Positions 1-6,794 of a DNA stretch of 36,382 bases are shown here, piece by piece. Origin of the DNA: Sphingobacteriia bacterium (lineage in GTDB: Bacteria > Bacteroidota > Bacteroidia > Bacteroidales > TTA-H9); contig JAJTBW010000014.1 in NCBI GenBank assembly GCA_021286705.1, forward strand, positions 1 through 36,382, read 5' to 3'. The position numbers and the translations under genes are program-made. The notes beneath the pieces are model-generated. The model was not told the DNA's origin, did no database searches, and saw only the letters and a list, made by a program, of their open reading frames with translations. Positions within the stretch are counted from its first letter, which is position 1. Every line of letters begins with the position of its first letter.

Positions 1-50
1 CCTATCCTCTCCCTATAAACTCGTGTAAGATAGGAACTATATAGGTAGGG

Positions 51-127
51 GATATTGAGGGGATATTGAGGAGATGTTGAGAGGATATTGAGGAGATGTT
101 GAGAACATAAGAGGGACATAAGAGAAA
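51..127. repeat. 11-bp degenerate tandem array (7 units)
   Basis: Seven consecutive 11-bp units can be read in register: gatattgaggg, gatattgagga, gatgttgagag, gatattgagga, gatgttgagaa, cataagaggga, cataagagaaa. The plus strand is purine-rich. The unit length and the cataagagg-type variant recur on the opposite strand at the right end of the window (36317-36382), so both arrays look like one repeat family. Function is unknown. Confidence 0.85.
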
Positions 128-157
128 AGGAGATCCCATGGATGGCATCCCCTTTTT
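125..157 (+). terminator. Terminator-like imperfect hairpin
   Basis: AAAAGG (125-130) pairs with CCTTTT (151-156), GAT (132-134) with ATC (147-149) and CCAT (136-139) with ATGG (142-145). Two symmetric single-base mismatches separate the blocks, and a run of five T closes the structure. It probably ends a transcript entering from the left of the window. The very tight 2-nt loop as drawn lowers confidence. Confidence 0.5.
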
Positions 158-356
158 CATAATTCGGTATACACATATAAAAACATCATCTTTCGCTTAT
201 AAATCATTAAGACCTTTGCCATTGTATTGAAAGACTGAAATATAGTGACTAGCAAGAATCAAAAAAAACACAAAACCAATATCTATAAAAGCATTTGGCT
301 TTGTTCTGATTTATAAATCTAAACATGCTAGATCTTTTTCAGCATAATCTGTAAAC

Positions 357-364
357 TATATTTG
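357..364 (+). promoter_or_regulatory. Bacteroidota -7 promoter box for the 442 gene
   Basis: TATATTTG fits the Bacteroidota primary sigma -7 consensus TAnnTTTG and lies 77 bases upstream of the first ATG. No clean TTTG -33 box is visible at the expected distance, so the call rests on the -7 element and its position. Confidence 0.5.
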
Positions 365-441
365 CATCGACTCTCATTCGATATGAAGAGTCTGCATAAA
401 ATCTAATCGTATTAACCAATCATTACTAAAAAGACAGAATT

Positions 442-804
442 ATGGCTGAAGAGAAAATTTTCTTAGACGAAAAAGGCGTCAAAGTAACTAATGCAAGATT
501 TGTAACTTTTGCGAAGACTCACACACTAGCAGGTATTACCTCGGTAAGTTCTTATGTTATTCCTCCGAAGAGAAAAGGGCCATTAGTAGTAGCTGGGATA
601 GGTCTTATTTCCCTTTATTTTGCCTGGTATATTGGTGTTATCCTAATAGCTTTAGCAGTAGCTTGGTGGATATCACAGAAAAACATTTATCAGGTAGTTT
701 TAAGTAGTGCTTCAGGAAGTGAAGATGCATTATCTGATCGTGACTCCGAATTTATCGGACGTGTAGTCAATGCCTTAAACGAAGCTATTATACACCGCGG
801 TTAA
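442..804 (+). CDS. Small two-TM membrane protein, DUF6232-like
   Basis: This is a 120-aa protein of unknown function. Residues 5-40 look like beta strands (FLDEKGVKVTNARFV, then LAGITSVSSYVIP). Residues about 46-76 are strongly hydrophobic, enough for a tight transmembrane hairpin. A further strand (NIYQVVLSSAS) and a C-terminal amphipathic helix (FIGRVVNALNEAI) follow. From memory the pattern matches the DUF6232 family; a PH-like fold split by a membrane hairpin is my inference. It is the first gene of a same-strand group with the LamG/zinc-ribbon membrane protein and the double-AAA protein, but an intrinsic terminator directly follows it, so it is probably made in excess over the two downstream products. 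It may be a membrane adaptor for them. Confidence 0.85.
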   Translation: MAEEKIFLDEKGVKVTNARFVTFAKTHTLAGITSVSSYVIPPKRKGPLVVAGIGLISLYFAWYIGVILIALAVAWWISQKNIYQVVLSSASGSEDALSDRDSEFIGRVVNALNEAIIHRG

Positions 805-815
805 TTTATTATCTA

Positions 816-848
816 TTCCGGGAGATTTCTTCTCCCGGAATTTTTTTT
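816..848 (+). terminator. Intrinsic terminator after the DUF6232-like gene
   Basis: A perfect 10-bp stem (ttccgggaga, 816-825; tctcccggaa, 831-840) with a 5-nt loop is followed by eight T. It lies between gene 1 (stop at 804) and gene 2 (start at 868), so read-through or a second promoter is needed for downstream expression. Confidence 0.9.
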
Positions 849-867
849 AACCTTAAAGAGAAGAGAA

Positions 868-2508
868 ATGAATCCAACAAAATCAATCATCGCAGATTCT
901 CTCAAGATTTGTCTAATTCTTTTATTAACTGGCGCATCATTCCTCCTAAAAGGACAAGCACCAGTTTACAGTTATGATGCTGGAAAATCCCCAGTAATGG
1001 TGGGGGCAAAACAAAAAGCTACTCTTTCAAATACCAAACCAGCCGTTGGTAAAGAGGGGAAAGAAGGAGGGGGAATAATGTTTATTGCCTCAGATAAAAA
1101 ACTGACTGGATCAATTCTCTTACCATTCTCTATCGGTACAGATACCTTACCGGTAATGACATTAACAGCATGGATTAAGTTGATTTCGCCAAATCTAACT
1201 CAACCAGTTTTTCAGATAGACTCACAGGATCCAGCGAGAGGATTGTCTGTACAACGTGAAGATGGTAAGGCAGTATGGTCCATGATTGTTGGTGATAATG
1301 AGTATTTATATGGAGCTCCTACAACAGATGAGTGGACCTTTCTGGTTTTGGTTTATGATGGGAAAAACCAATCAGCTAGACTTATTGTTAATAATAGGGT
1401 ATTTGCTCAATCCTACTCTCCTGAAAGATGTGTGGGAAAGTTAAAAATTGGAGGGTTTGAAGGTATACTAGATAAAATTGAAATTTACAACAGGGTCTTA
1501 TCGCTAAAAGAGATAGAGGCATTAGGCAGTATTGCAATAACGGAAGGTGCAGATAACTACTTAATTGAACAAAAACATGATTACAGAGCCGAAAGAGAGG
1601 CAAGAGAAAGAGCAGAATTAGATAGTCTTAAAACCAGAATATCACTAACCGATGAGATAAGGGTTTATGATACGGTCAAGATGGAGAAAACTATTGACTA
1701 CATCACGAAAGGCGATACCTTCCAAATCTTATCAAGAGATGAAAAATATGCTAAGGTAAAATATGGGAAAGATGGGAAAATGGGCATGGTCAGATGTAAA
1801 ACCATTACCGATGGCACATATGCACCTGGTGAAAGCGGCTTTTTTGTGTGGCTAAAGATTCATCTTAGTGATCTATTCAATTTTACATCACTTCGGTCAT
1901 GGATTATAATCATATTTCTGGCATTACTTCTATTTTTCGCTTCAAAGTTTTTCTATCATATCGATAGTTTCTTTATGAGCTTTAAAAAACAAAAAGAGGT
2001 CATGGCAAGTGGTGGAAAGAACTCTGTAATAGTAGAACATAAACCAAACATCCTCGAAAAAATCTTTCCACTAAACAGAGGCAGAAAATGGGTCTTATTC
2101 ATTGGGATTATCCTAGCTATTATGCTTTTTGGTGGGGCAATCTGGGATGGTCATGAAATGGAATGGTTCTTTAATGGCGGATTTAGAATAATCCCAAGAG
2201 AATATACACAACCAATTCACTGGGTACTTTGGGCATTGACTTTACTGACAATGCTTGCTTATATCACCCTCGTCCTTGAAAGCTATGTAATTGGTGGCCC
2301 TATTGGCGGTACCATAAGAGTACTATATCTGACCATTTTAAACCTAATTGCCCTTCTGGTAACATTCTATCTATTTATTGCTGTGATCATCATTCTGGCA
2401 GTAATGTTCGGATTATCTGTATTGGGGAGTATGGGTAGTAGCGGTAAATATAGATGTACCAGATGTGGAACAATATTCTATGGTTCACATTGTCCTAATT
2501 GTGGTTAA
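868..2508 (+). CDS. LamG-like / SH3-like / multi-TM protein with C-terminal zinc ribbon
   Basis: This 546-aa protein is of unknown function. In order: a signal peptide or N-terminal TM (about 10-30); a concanavalin-like (LamG/laminin-G type) beta-sandwich at about 70-225 (AWIKL, WTFLVLVYDG, KIGGFEGILDKIEIYNR); a charged helical stretch (about 235-255); an SH3-like segment at about 268-315 (ITKGDTFQILSRDEKYAKVKY); TM segments near 343-362, 407-424, 451-472 and a long hydrophobic stretch at 485-520; and a zinc ribbon at 528-546 with CTRC and CPNC. If the N-terminus is exported, LamG and SH3 face the periplasm; the ribbon side depends on whether the last hydrophobic block crosses once or twice. 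Only 23 bases separate it from the AAA gene, which suggests cotranslation. It could be the membrane sensor or anchor for that ATPase. Confidence 0.88.
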   Translation: MNPTKSIIADSLKICLILLLTGASFLLKGQAPVYSYDAGKSPVMVGAKQKATLSNTKPAVGKEGKEGGGIMFIASDKKLTGSILLPFSIGTDTLPVMTLTAWIKLISPNLTQPVFQIDSQDPARGLSVQREDGKAVWSMIVGDNEYLYGAPTTDEWTFLVLVYDGKNQSARLIVNNRVFAQSYSPERCVGKLKIGGFEGILDKIEIYNRVLSLKEIEALGSIAITEGADNYLIEQKHDYRAEREARERAELDSLKTRISLTDEIRVYDTVKMEKTIDYITKGDTFQILSRDEKYAKVKYGKDGKMGMVRCKTITDGTYAPGESGFFVWLKIHLSDLFNFTSLRSWIIIIFLALLLFFASKFFYHIDSFFMSFKKQKEVMASGGKNSVIVEHKPNILEKIFPLNRGRKWVLFIGIILAIMLFGGAIWDGHEMEWFFNGGFRIIPREYTQPIHWVLWALTLLTMLAYITLVLESYVIGGPIGGTIRVLYLTILNLIALLVTFYLFIAVIIILAVMFGLSVLGSMGSSGKYRCTRCGTIFYGSHCPNCG

Positions 2509-2531
2509 TCATTAACTAAGAATCAATAATA

Positions 2532-5500
2532 ATGGCAGGAAAGAACTTACTATTACTTAAGAAGTTTCCGCAAGATGAGATTAGTAAAGCCTGGGATAAA
2601 GACGAATATGTTACTGGACTAACCTTCGGTGATGGTCTTTGGGTATTACTGACTGATCCGGAAAGCAGTCTTAATGGACAGACCTGGTGGACAAATGGCG
2701 AGTTTCCAACAAAAGAGATATCGGAAGGTTGGGGAATGTCGTATGACATAACAACCTTGACCTACTGTTATGACAGATGGGTTCTGTTTATGTCAGGAGA
2801 GGCAGGTTATAGTGATCAGAAATGGTTTACCAATGCCAAATTACCTGAGTCAGACATTAATAAATACCTAAAGGAAGGTTATAGAATCACATCTCTTGAC
2901 TTTGGAGTTGATCGATGGGGTGTGGTTATGAGCAAGGATACCGGGTGGGGTGATCAATACTTTCAGATCACAAGCGAATTCCCTACTGATGAGATCAAAA
3001 AGGGCTGGGATAAGGATTACTATGTCTCGTTCTGCGTTTATGGAAAGGGGAAATGGGTTTTAGTAATGACTAAAGATAGTGGCTTTGAAAACCAGTTCTA
3101 TTTTAGGAATAACCAGTTTCCTGAACAGGATATTCGCACAAAGATGAAAGATGGGTTCGAAATTACCAATATCAGTTATTCGAATGGCATCTGGGTTGCC
3201 GTATTATCCGTACTTGAAGACAACGATTCCTCAGATGAGTCAACGGAAGATGGTGGTCAAAAAGGTGGAAACGAGGATGAACTTGTTGAAATTGATGAAG
3301 AAACAAATGAATCTCTGGAATTAAACGCTGAACTGTTCGATACTGACAATGTTGATGCCGATGTCCTGCCAATCTATGAGAAAGGATATAGCCTCATGGA
3401 TAAGGATAACTATAAAGAGGCACTAGCATGTTTCCAGAAGGTACTGAAACTTGAGCCTGACTTCATTGGAGCCTTAAATTATGCCGGGGTATGTAGCTCA
3501 TGGCTTGATGATTATGAGGGCGCAGTTAAATACTATGAAAAGGCCTACCAACTGACTAAGAAACCTCCTCTACTTATTGGTAACCTAATCTCAATGTATA
3601 GCTATTTTGATAATATTGAAGCAATAGGCAAACTAGTAAAAGAAGTTCCACCTCGCTCGCTCGAAAAGGTCGATCACGCATCTGGATGTTATGGTCTTGG
3701 AGAATACTTTGAACAAGGTAAAGATCTTAAAACCGCCTTAAAATGGTATAAAAAAGCAACAGTTATAAGCCCGGATAGTGACTCTTACAAAGAAAAGTAT
3801 GAAGAGATTAAACGACTGGTAGAAGGAGGAGATGATGAAGATTCAGCTCCCGGCAATATTAGAATTGAAGTGCCCGCAATTGTCTCAATAGAGGAGATTC
3901 AAAAAGAGCTTGAAGGGTTAACAGGTCTTAAGGAGATCAAACAGGATATTGACTCTTTGATGAAATATCTCCGCATTGAAAAGATGCGAAAGGAGCGTGG
4001 AATATCTGGAACTTCTATGTCTTTACATGCCGTATTCAGTGGACCTCCGGGTACAGGAAAGACAACTGTGGCTAGACTTCTTGGTAAAATCTACCGATCT
4101 TTAGGCCTACTTCAGAAAGGGCATGTTGTTGAAGTTGACAGAAGCGGCTTAGTAGCTGAATATATTGGTCAAACTGCGATTAAGACTAATAAAGTAATTG
4201 ATTCAGCCCTCGATGGTATTCTATTTATAGATGAAGCCTATGCTCTAAATCCTCCAGATGGTGGAAGAGACTTCGGGAAAGAGGCCATTGATACTATCCT
4301 AAAAAGGATGGAAGATGATAGAGACAGATTAGTTGTCGTAGTGGCTGGCTATACCGATGAAATGGGGCAGTTTATCGCTTCCAATCCCGGACTAACAAGT
4401 CGATTTACCCGTTCTTTCAAATTTGTAGATTATAAACCGGAAGAACTTCTGGAAATCTTTACTAAGATTGCTGCTAGCTCAGGTTATAATATTAAATCTG
4501 ATGCAAATGAATACCTAAATCGCTACTTCACCCATATTTATGAAAGTAGAACCAAAACTTTTGGTAATGCTCGGAAAGTCCGAAATATTTGGGAGGAGAT
4601 TGTGCGTATGCAGTCAACCAGACTGGCTGAACAACAAGAGGTAACCGACTCTGATCTAGTCACTATCACAGTAGAAGATACCCGAATGGCTCTTTCAGAC
4701 GAATTTGATGATGATCTCAATGATACTCTTGAAAAAGTCCTTGAGGATCTCAATAATATGGTCGGGCTTCAGAATGTTAAGCAAGATGTTCTTATGTTGC
4801 TTAACTACATTAAAGTTGAAAAAATTAGATTCGAGAAAGGGCTAACCACCCAGAAACCCGCATTGCATACAGTCTTCTATGGCCCTCCTGGTACGGGAAA
4901 AACAACAGTAGCAAGACTTCTTGGGAGAATATTTAAAGTATTAGGATTACTCAAAGTAGGCCAAGTTGTAGAAGTAAGCAGAGCCGATTTAGTTGGTGAA
5001 TATGTAGGCCATACTGCCCCTAAAACTAACCGGGTCATTGATGGAGCATTGCATGGCGTACTTTTTATTGACGAAGCCTACGCACTAAAACAAAATGGAA
5101 ATGGCAGTGACTTCGGACAGGAAGCCATTGACACGATGCTTAAGAGAATGGAAGATGATCGCGATAAACTAGCTGTAGTTCTAGCCGGCTACACAGAAGA
5201 TATGCAAATGATGATCGATTCAAATAGTGGTCTCAGAAGCCGTTTTAACCGCTATTTCTTCTTCAATGATTACTCACCTGAGGAATTATATCAAATATTC
5301 GAAAATCTTGTCAAAAAACAGCGTTATACATGTGAACAAGAAGCTTTGGATGCAGTCAGACAACATCTTGTTGATGTCTGGGAACAAAGGGACAAGACTT
5401 TTGGCAATGCTCGAATGGTTCGTAATCTCTTTGAAAAACTCACACAGGTTCAAAGTGATCGGATTTCAAAAATGGAAAGCATTTCTGATGATGATTTAAT

Positions 5501-5594
5501 CTCTATCACCCTTGAAGACACAAATCGGATCATTCCACCATCTACCACACAGCAAAATGGAAAGTCATCAGGAAGCATAGGCTTCAGACGATAA
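2532..5594 (+). CDS. DUF7477-like repeats + TPR + tandem CbxX/CfxQ-type AAA+ ATPase
   Basis: This 1020-aa protein appears cytoplasmic (no signal peptide or TM). Residues 1-235 hold about five units of roughly 46 aa with the pattern G-(Y/F)-x-I/V-T-x-L-x-(Y/F)-x3-(R/K)-W-V-x-(V/L)-M-(S/T), followed by S/N-D-Q and a strand. These resemble DUF7477, known to me from the C-termini of plant casein-kinase-like PPK/MLK kinases. An acidic linker (about 236-275) and TPR-like helices (278-430) follow. AAA domain 1 has Walker A GPPGTGKT at 504-511 and Walker B LFIDEA with D567/E568. AAA domain 2 has GPPGTGKT at 784-791 and D847/E848. Both carry the GLxSRFxR motif, so both look catalytically intact. The TPR plus CbxX-type AAA layout recalls EccA of type VII secretion and SpoVK-family ATPases. 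The substrate is unknown. Confidence 0.92.
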   Translation: MAGKNLLLLKKFPQDEISKAWDKDEYVTGLTFGDGLWVLLTDPESSLNGQTWWTNGEFPTKEISEGWGMSYDITTLTYCYDRWVLFMSGEAGYSDQKWFTNAKLPESDINKYLKEGYRITSLDFGVDRWGVVMSKDTGWGDQYFQITSEFPTDEIKKGWDKDYYVSFCVYGKGKWVLVMTKDSGFENQFYFRNNQFPEQDIRTKMKDGFEITNISYSNGIWVAVLSVLEDNDSSDESTEDGGQKGGNEDELVEIDEETNESLELNAELFDTDNVDADVLPIYEKGYSLMDKDNYKEALACFQKVLKLEPDFIGALNYAGVCSSWLDDYEGAVKYYEKAYQLTKKPPLLIGNLISMYSYFDNIEAIGKLVKEVPPRSLEKVDHASGCYGLGEYFEQGKDLKTALKWYKKATVISPDSDSYKEKYEEIKRLVEGGDDEDSAPGNIRIEVPAIVSIEEIQKELEGLTGLKEIKQDIDSLMKYLRIEKMRKERGISGTSMSLHAVFSGPPGTGKTTVARLLGKIYRSLGLLQKGHVVEVDRSGLVAEYIGQTAIKTNKVIDSALDGILFIDEAYALNPPDGGRDFGKEAIDTILKRMEDDRDRLVVVVAGYTDEMGQFIASNPGLTSRFTRSFKFVDYKPEELLEIFTKIAASSGYNIKSDANEYLNRYFTHIYESRTKTFGNARKVRNIWEEIVRMQSTRLAEQQEVTDSDLVTITVEDTRMALSDEFDDDLNDTLEKVLEDLNNMVGLQNVKQDVLMLLNYIKVEKIRFEKGLTTQKPALHTVFYGPPGTGKTTVARLLGRIFKVLGLLKVGQVVEVSRADLVGEYVGHTAPKTNRVIDGALHGVLFIDEAYALKQNGNGSDFGQEAIDTMLKRMEDDRDKLAVVLAGYTEDMQMMIDSNSGLRSRFNRYFFFNDYSPEELYQIFENLVKKQRYTCEQEALDAVRQHLVDVWEQRDKTFGNARMVRNLFEKLTQVQSDRISKMESISDDDLISITLEDTNRIIPPSTTQQNGKSSGSIGFRR

Positions 5595-5843
5595 GATCCC
5601 ATCTGCTCGTTATACAATCTAACTGCTTTAAGATATACCTATCCTTTGGCAAAAAGCTATCATTAAGAAGTAGAGAACTTAAATCTCACATCGAATAAAC
5701 AATGCCATAGACAATAGATATAACTTATAACCATTAATGACTTTATGGCAAATAATAAATCAGAAGAAAAACTGTCAAAAAAAATCATTAGTGATGACTA
5801 ATCCATAGCAAGTTGTCGACAAAGTTGATTAATATATAATAAG

Positions 5844-5868
5844 GAAGGCCGGCTATAAACCGGCCTTC
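5844..5868. terminator. GC-rich hairpin, possible terminator
   Basis: gaaggccgg (5844-5852) and ccggccttc (5860-5868) form a 9-bp perfect stem with a 7-nt loop. The flanking T-runs are weak on both strands. It lies 250 bases after the AAA gene and may end that transcript. The stem core is the same as in the terminator after purF (25141-25180). Confidence 0.45.
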
Positions 5869-5964
5869 TTCAGCGATGTTAACCAAAATACACAGCAGAA
5901 TTATTAAAATTTCCCTTTGCTCTCCTCCCGGGTGACTTCAGGGGTGTTAATTCTCATTTCAAAA

Positions 5965-6041
5965 ATCGACTCGTGGCTGTACCCTCGCTAATCGGGTTGA
6001 AAACCGTGAATCACTAATATTTTTACAGCTCACGAGTCGAT
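5965..6041. repeat. Long imperfect inverted repeat (17/18-nt arms, 42-nt loop)
   Basis: The left arm atcgactcgtggctgta (5965-5981) is complementary to the right arm tacagctcacgagtcgat (6024-6041) apart from one bulged base. Read on the minus strand, the structure follows the stop of the 6050-6463 ORF and is succeeded by TTTTT, so it could be a terminator with an unusually long loop. It could equally be a structured RNA or a recombination site. Confidence 0.7.
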
Positions 6042-6049
6042 AGTAACAT

Positions 6050-6463
6050 TTACCTTCTTTTCCCTAAGGTAAAATTCATAGACAAACTTATAGGTATTGG
6101 AGTACGATATGCCGGCTGGTTAGACAATACATAGGCCGGTACTCGACTTATTTTGTAAACAATAAAAGTATTCTCCAAAATCATTTTATAAACCAAGGTA
6201 GCGCTGGTATAGCGTAGCCTTCTAGCATACGCCATACCAGTTCTCCTTAAAGCAAGAAATCTTCTTGCCATTTTCCCAAGACAACAGGTTCTTAAAAATG
6301 TGACTTTCATAAAAAACGAAGTCGACTTTTCCGGATTTTTCGGATATGTACTACTCAATTGAGTCCCAAGACAGTCTACATTATCCTCACAACTTCTCTT
6401 AATCTCTCTTTCGATAGTCTTAAGAGTATTTCTTGGATCTATGTAATTTCTCTGTTGGCTCAT
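6050..6463 (-). CDS. Doubtful small ORF or decayed gene behind an ECF-type promoter
   Basis: I do not recognise this 137-aa reading frame, which begins MSQQRNYIDPRNTLK. A Met four codons upstream (6475) is an alternative start. Composition is odd: Cys- and Arg-rich in the middle (RTCCLGKMARR), with no convincing fold. In another minus-strand frame, roughly 6222-6350, a more protein-like stretch is visible (YISEKSGKVDFVFYESHIF, then KNLLSWENGKKISC), open only between stops. That suggests a frameshifted or decayed gene, or an RNA. An imperfect hairpin (6204-6240) lies inside it. In favour of expression, a close copy of the local ECF sigma promoter lies 58 bases upstream and a terminator-like inverted repeat lies just after the stop. 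Confidence 0.35.
   Translation of the reverse strand: MSQQRNYIDPRNTLKTIEREIKRSCEDNVDCLGTQLSSTYPKNPEKSTSFFMKVTFLRTCCLGKMARRFLALRRTGMAYARRLRYTSATLVYKMILENTFIVYKISRVPAYVLSNQPAYRTPIPISLSMNFTLGKRR
6204..6240. repeat. Imperfect 37-nt hairpin
   Basis: ctggtat (6204-6210) pairs with ataccag (6234-6240), then gcgta (6212-6216) with tacgc (6228-6232) after one mismatch, with a short distal pairing. It lies within the doubtful 6050-6463 ORF. Inverted repeats this clean are unusual inside a real coding sequence, so the transcript may be structural. Confidence 0.6.
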
Positions 6464-6520
6464 CTTTATTATCACTTTTTTGACAGGTAGGGAGCTTGCC
6501 GGGTCCCTTTTATACTAACA

Positions 6521-6546
6521 AAACACCAGTATCAAAAAAGGTTGCC
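6521..6546 (-). promoter_or_regulatory. ECF-sigma-type promoter, copy 2
   Basis: On the minus strand GGCAACCTTT (6537-6546) is followed by a 10-nt spacer ending in ctg and then GTGTTT (6521-6526). The same boxes with the same spacing lie upstream of the ECF sigma gene (10775-10800). AACC-type -35 boxes are usual for ECF sigma factors, so this copy probably drives minus-strand transcription into 6463-6050 under the same sigma factor. Confidence 0.65.
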
Positions 6547-6758
6547 TAGTTTTTCAATATTTCTTTAAAATTTCTTTCTCCCCACTTTTAGATATCAATG
6601 AACTCACATTTAAAGGATTCAAACAAGTAAAAAAAGAGATAAATTCGTAATCCTAACGATACGAACCACTGATTACGAATAACTATCCGGAAAGAGATCC
6701 CAGTTGATTAATCAGAAAACCCAAATATCTTCATCTTAGATAACAACGGATGTAATAA

Positions 6759-6793
6759 AAAAAAGACTGCTTCTTTTGAAAGCAGTCTTTTTT
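6759..6793 (-). terminator. Terminator of the sigma operon
   Basis: aaaaaagactgctt (6759-6772) and aagcagtctttttt (6780-6793) form a 14-bp stem with a 7-nt loop. The A-run on the left provides the T-run when read on the minus strand. It ends the transcript of the PKD-protein gene, whose stop codon it abuts. Confidence 0.88.
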
Positions 6794-6794
6794 A

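Larger units (their letters stand above)
1..441. other. Gene-free left end: repeats, hairpin, promoter
   Basis: No credible coding region is visible here. Bases 1-16 are pyrimidine-rich and match the motif that ends the window (cctatcctctc units). Bases 51-127 form an 11-bp tandem array, 125-157 a terminator-like hairpin, and 357-364 a promoter box for the gene at 442. Between about 160 and 340 I see only AT-rich sequence without clear structure. Confidence 0.7.
5595..6049. other. Gene-free stretch with two inverted repeats
   Basis: No coding region is supported. Bases 5595-5840 are AT-rich with nothing recognisable. A GC-rich hairpin lies at 5844-5868 and a long imperfect inverted repeat at 5965-6041. 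Confidence 0.7.
6464..6794. other. Intergenic region: ECF-type promoter and terminator
   Basis: This 331-base region holds no supported gene. It contains the ECF-type promoter at 6521-6546 (minus strand) and the terminator of the PKD-protein gene at 6759-6793. The rest is AT-rich and featureless. Confidence 0.7.

Noticed and set aside
5227..5499. 90-aa reading frame inside the second AAA domain
   Set aside because: It lies in another frame of a strongly conserved ATPase domain and looks like random translation.
5965..6041. Integron attC site
   Set aside because: The arms fold well with a bulged base, but the GTTRRRY/RYYYAAC core sites are absent and no integrase is in the window.
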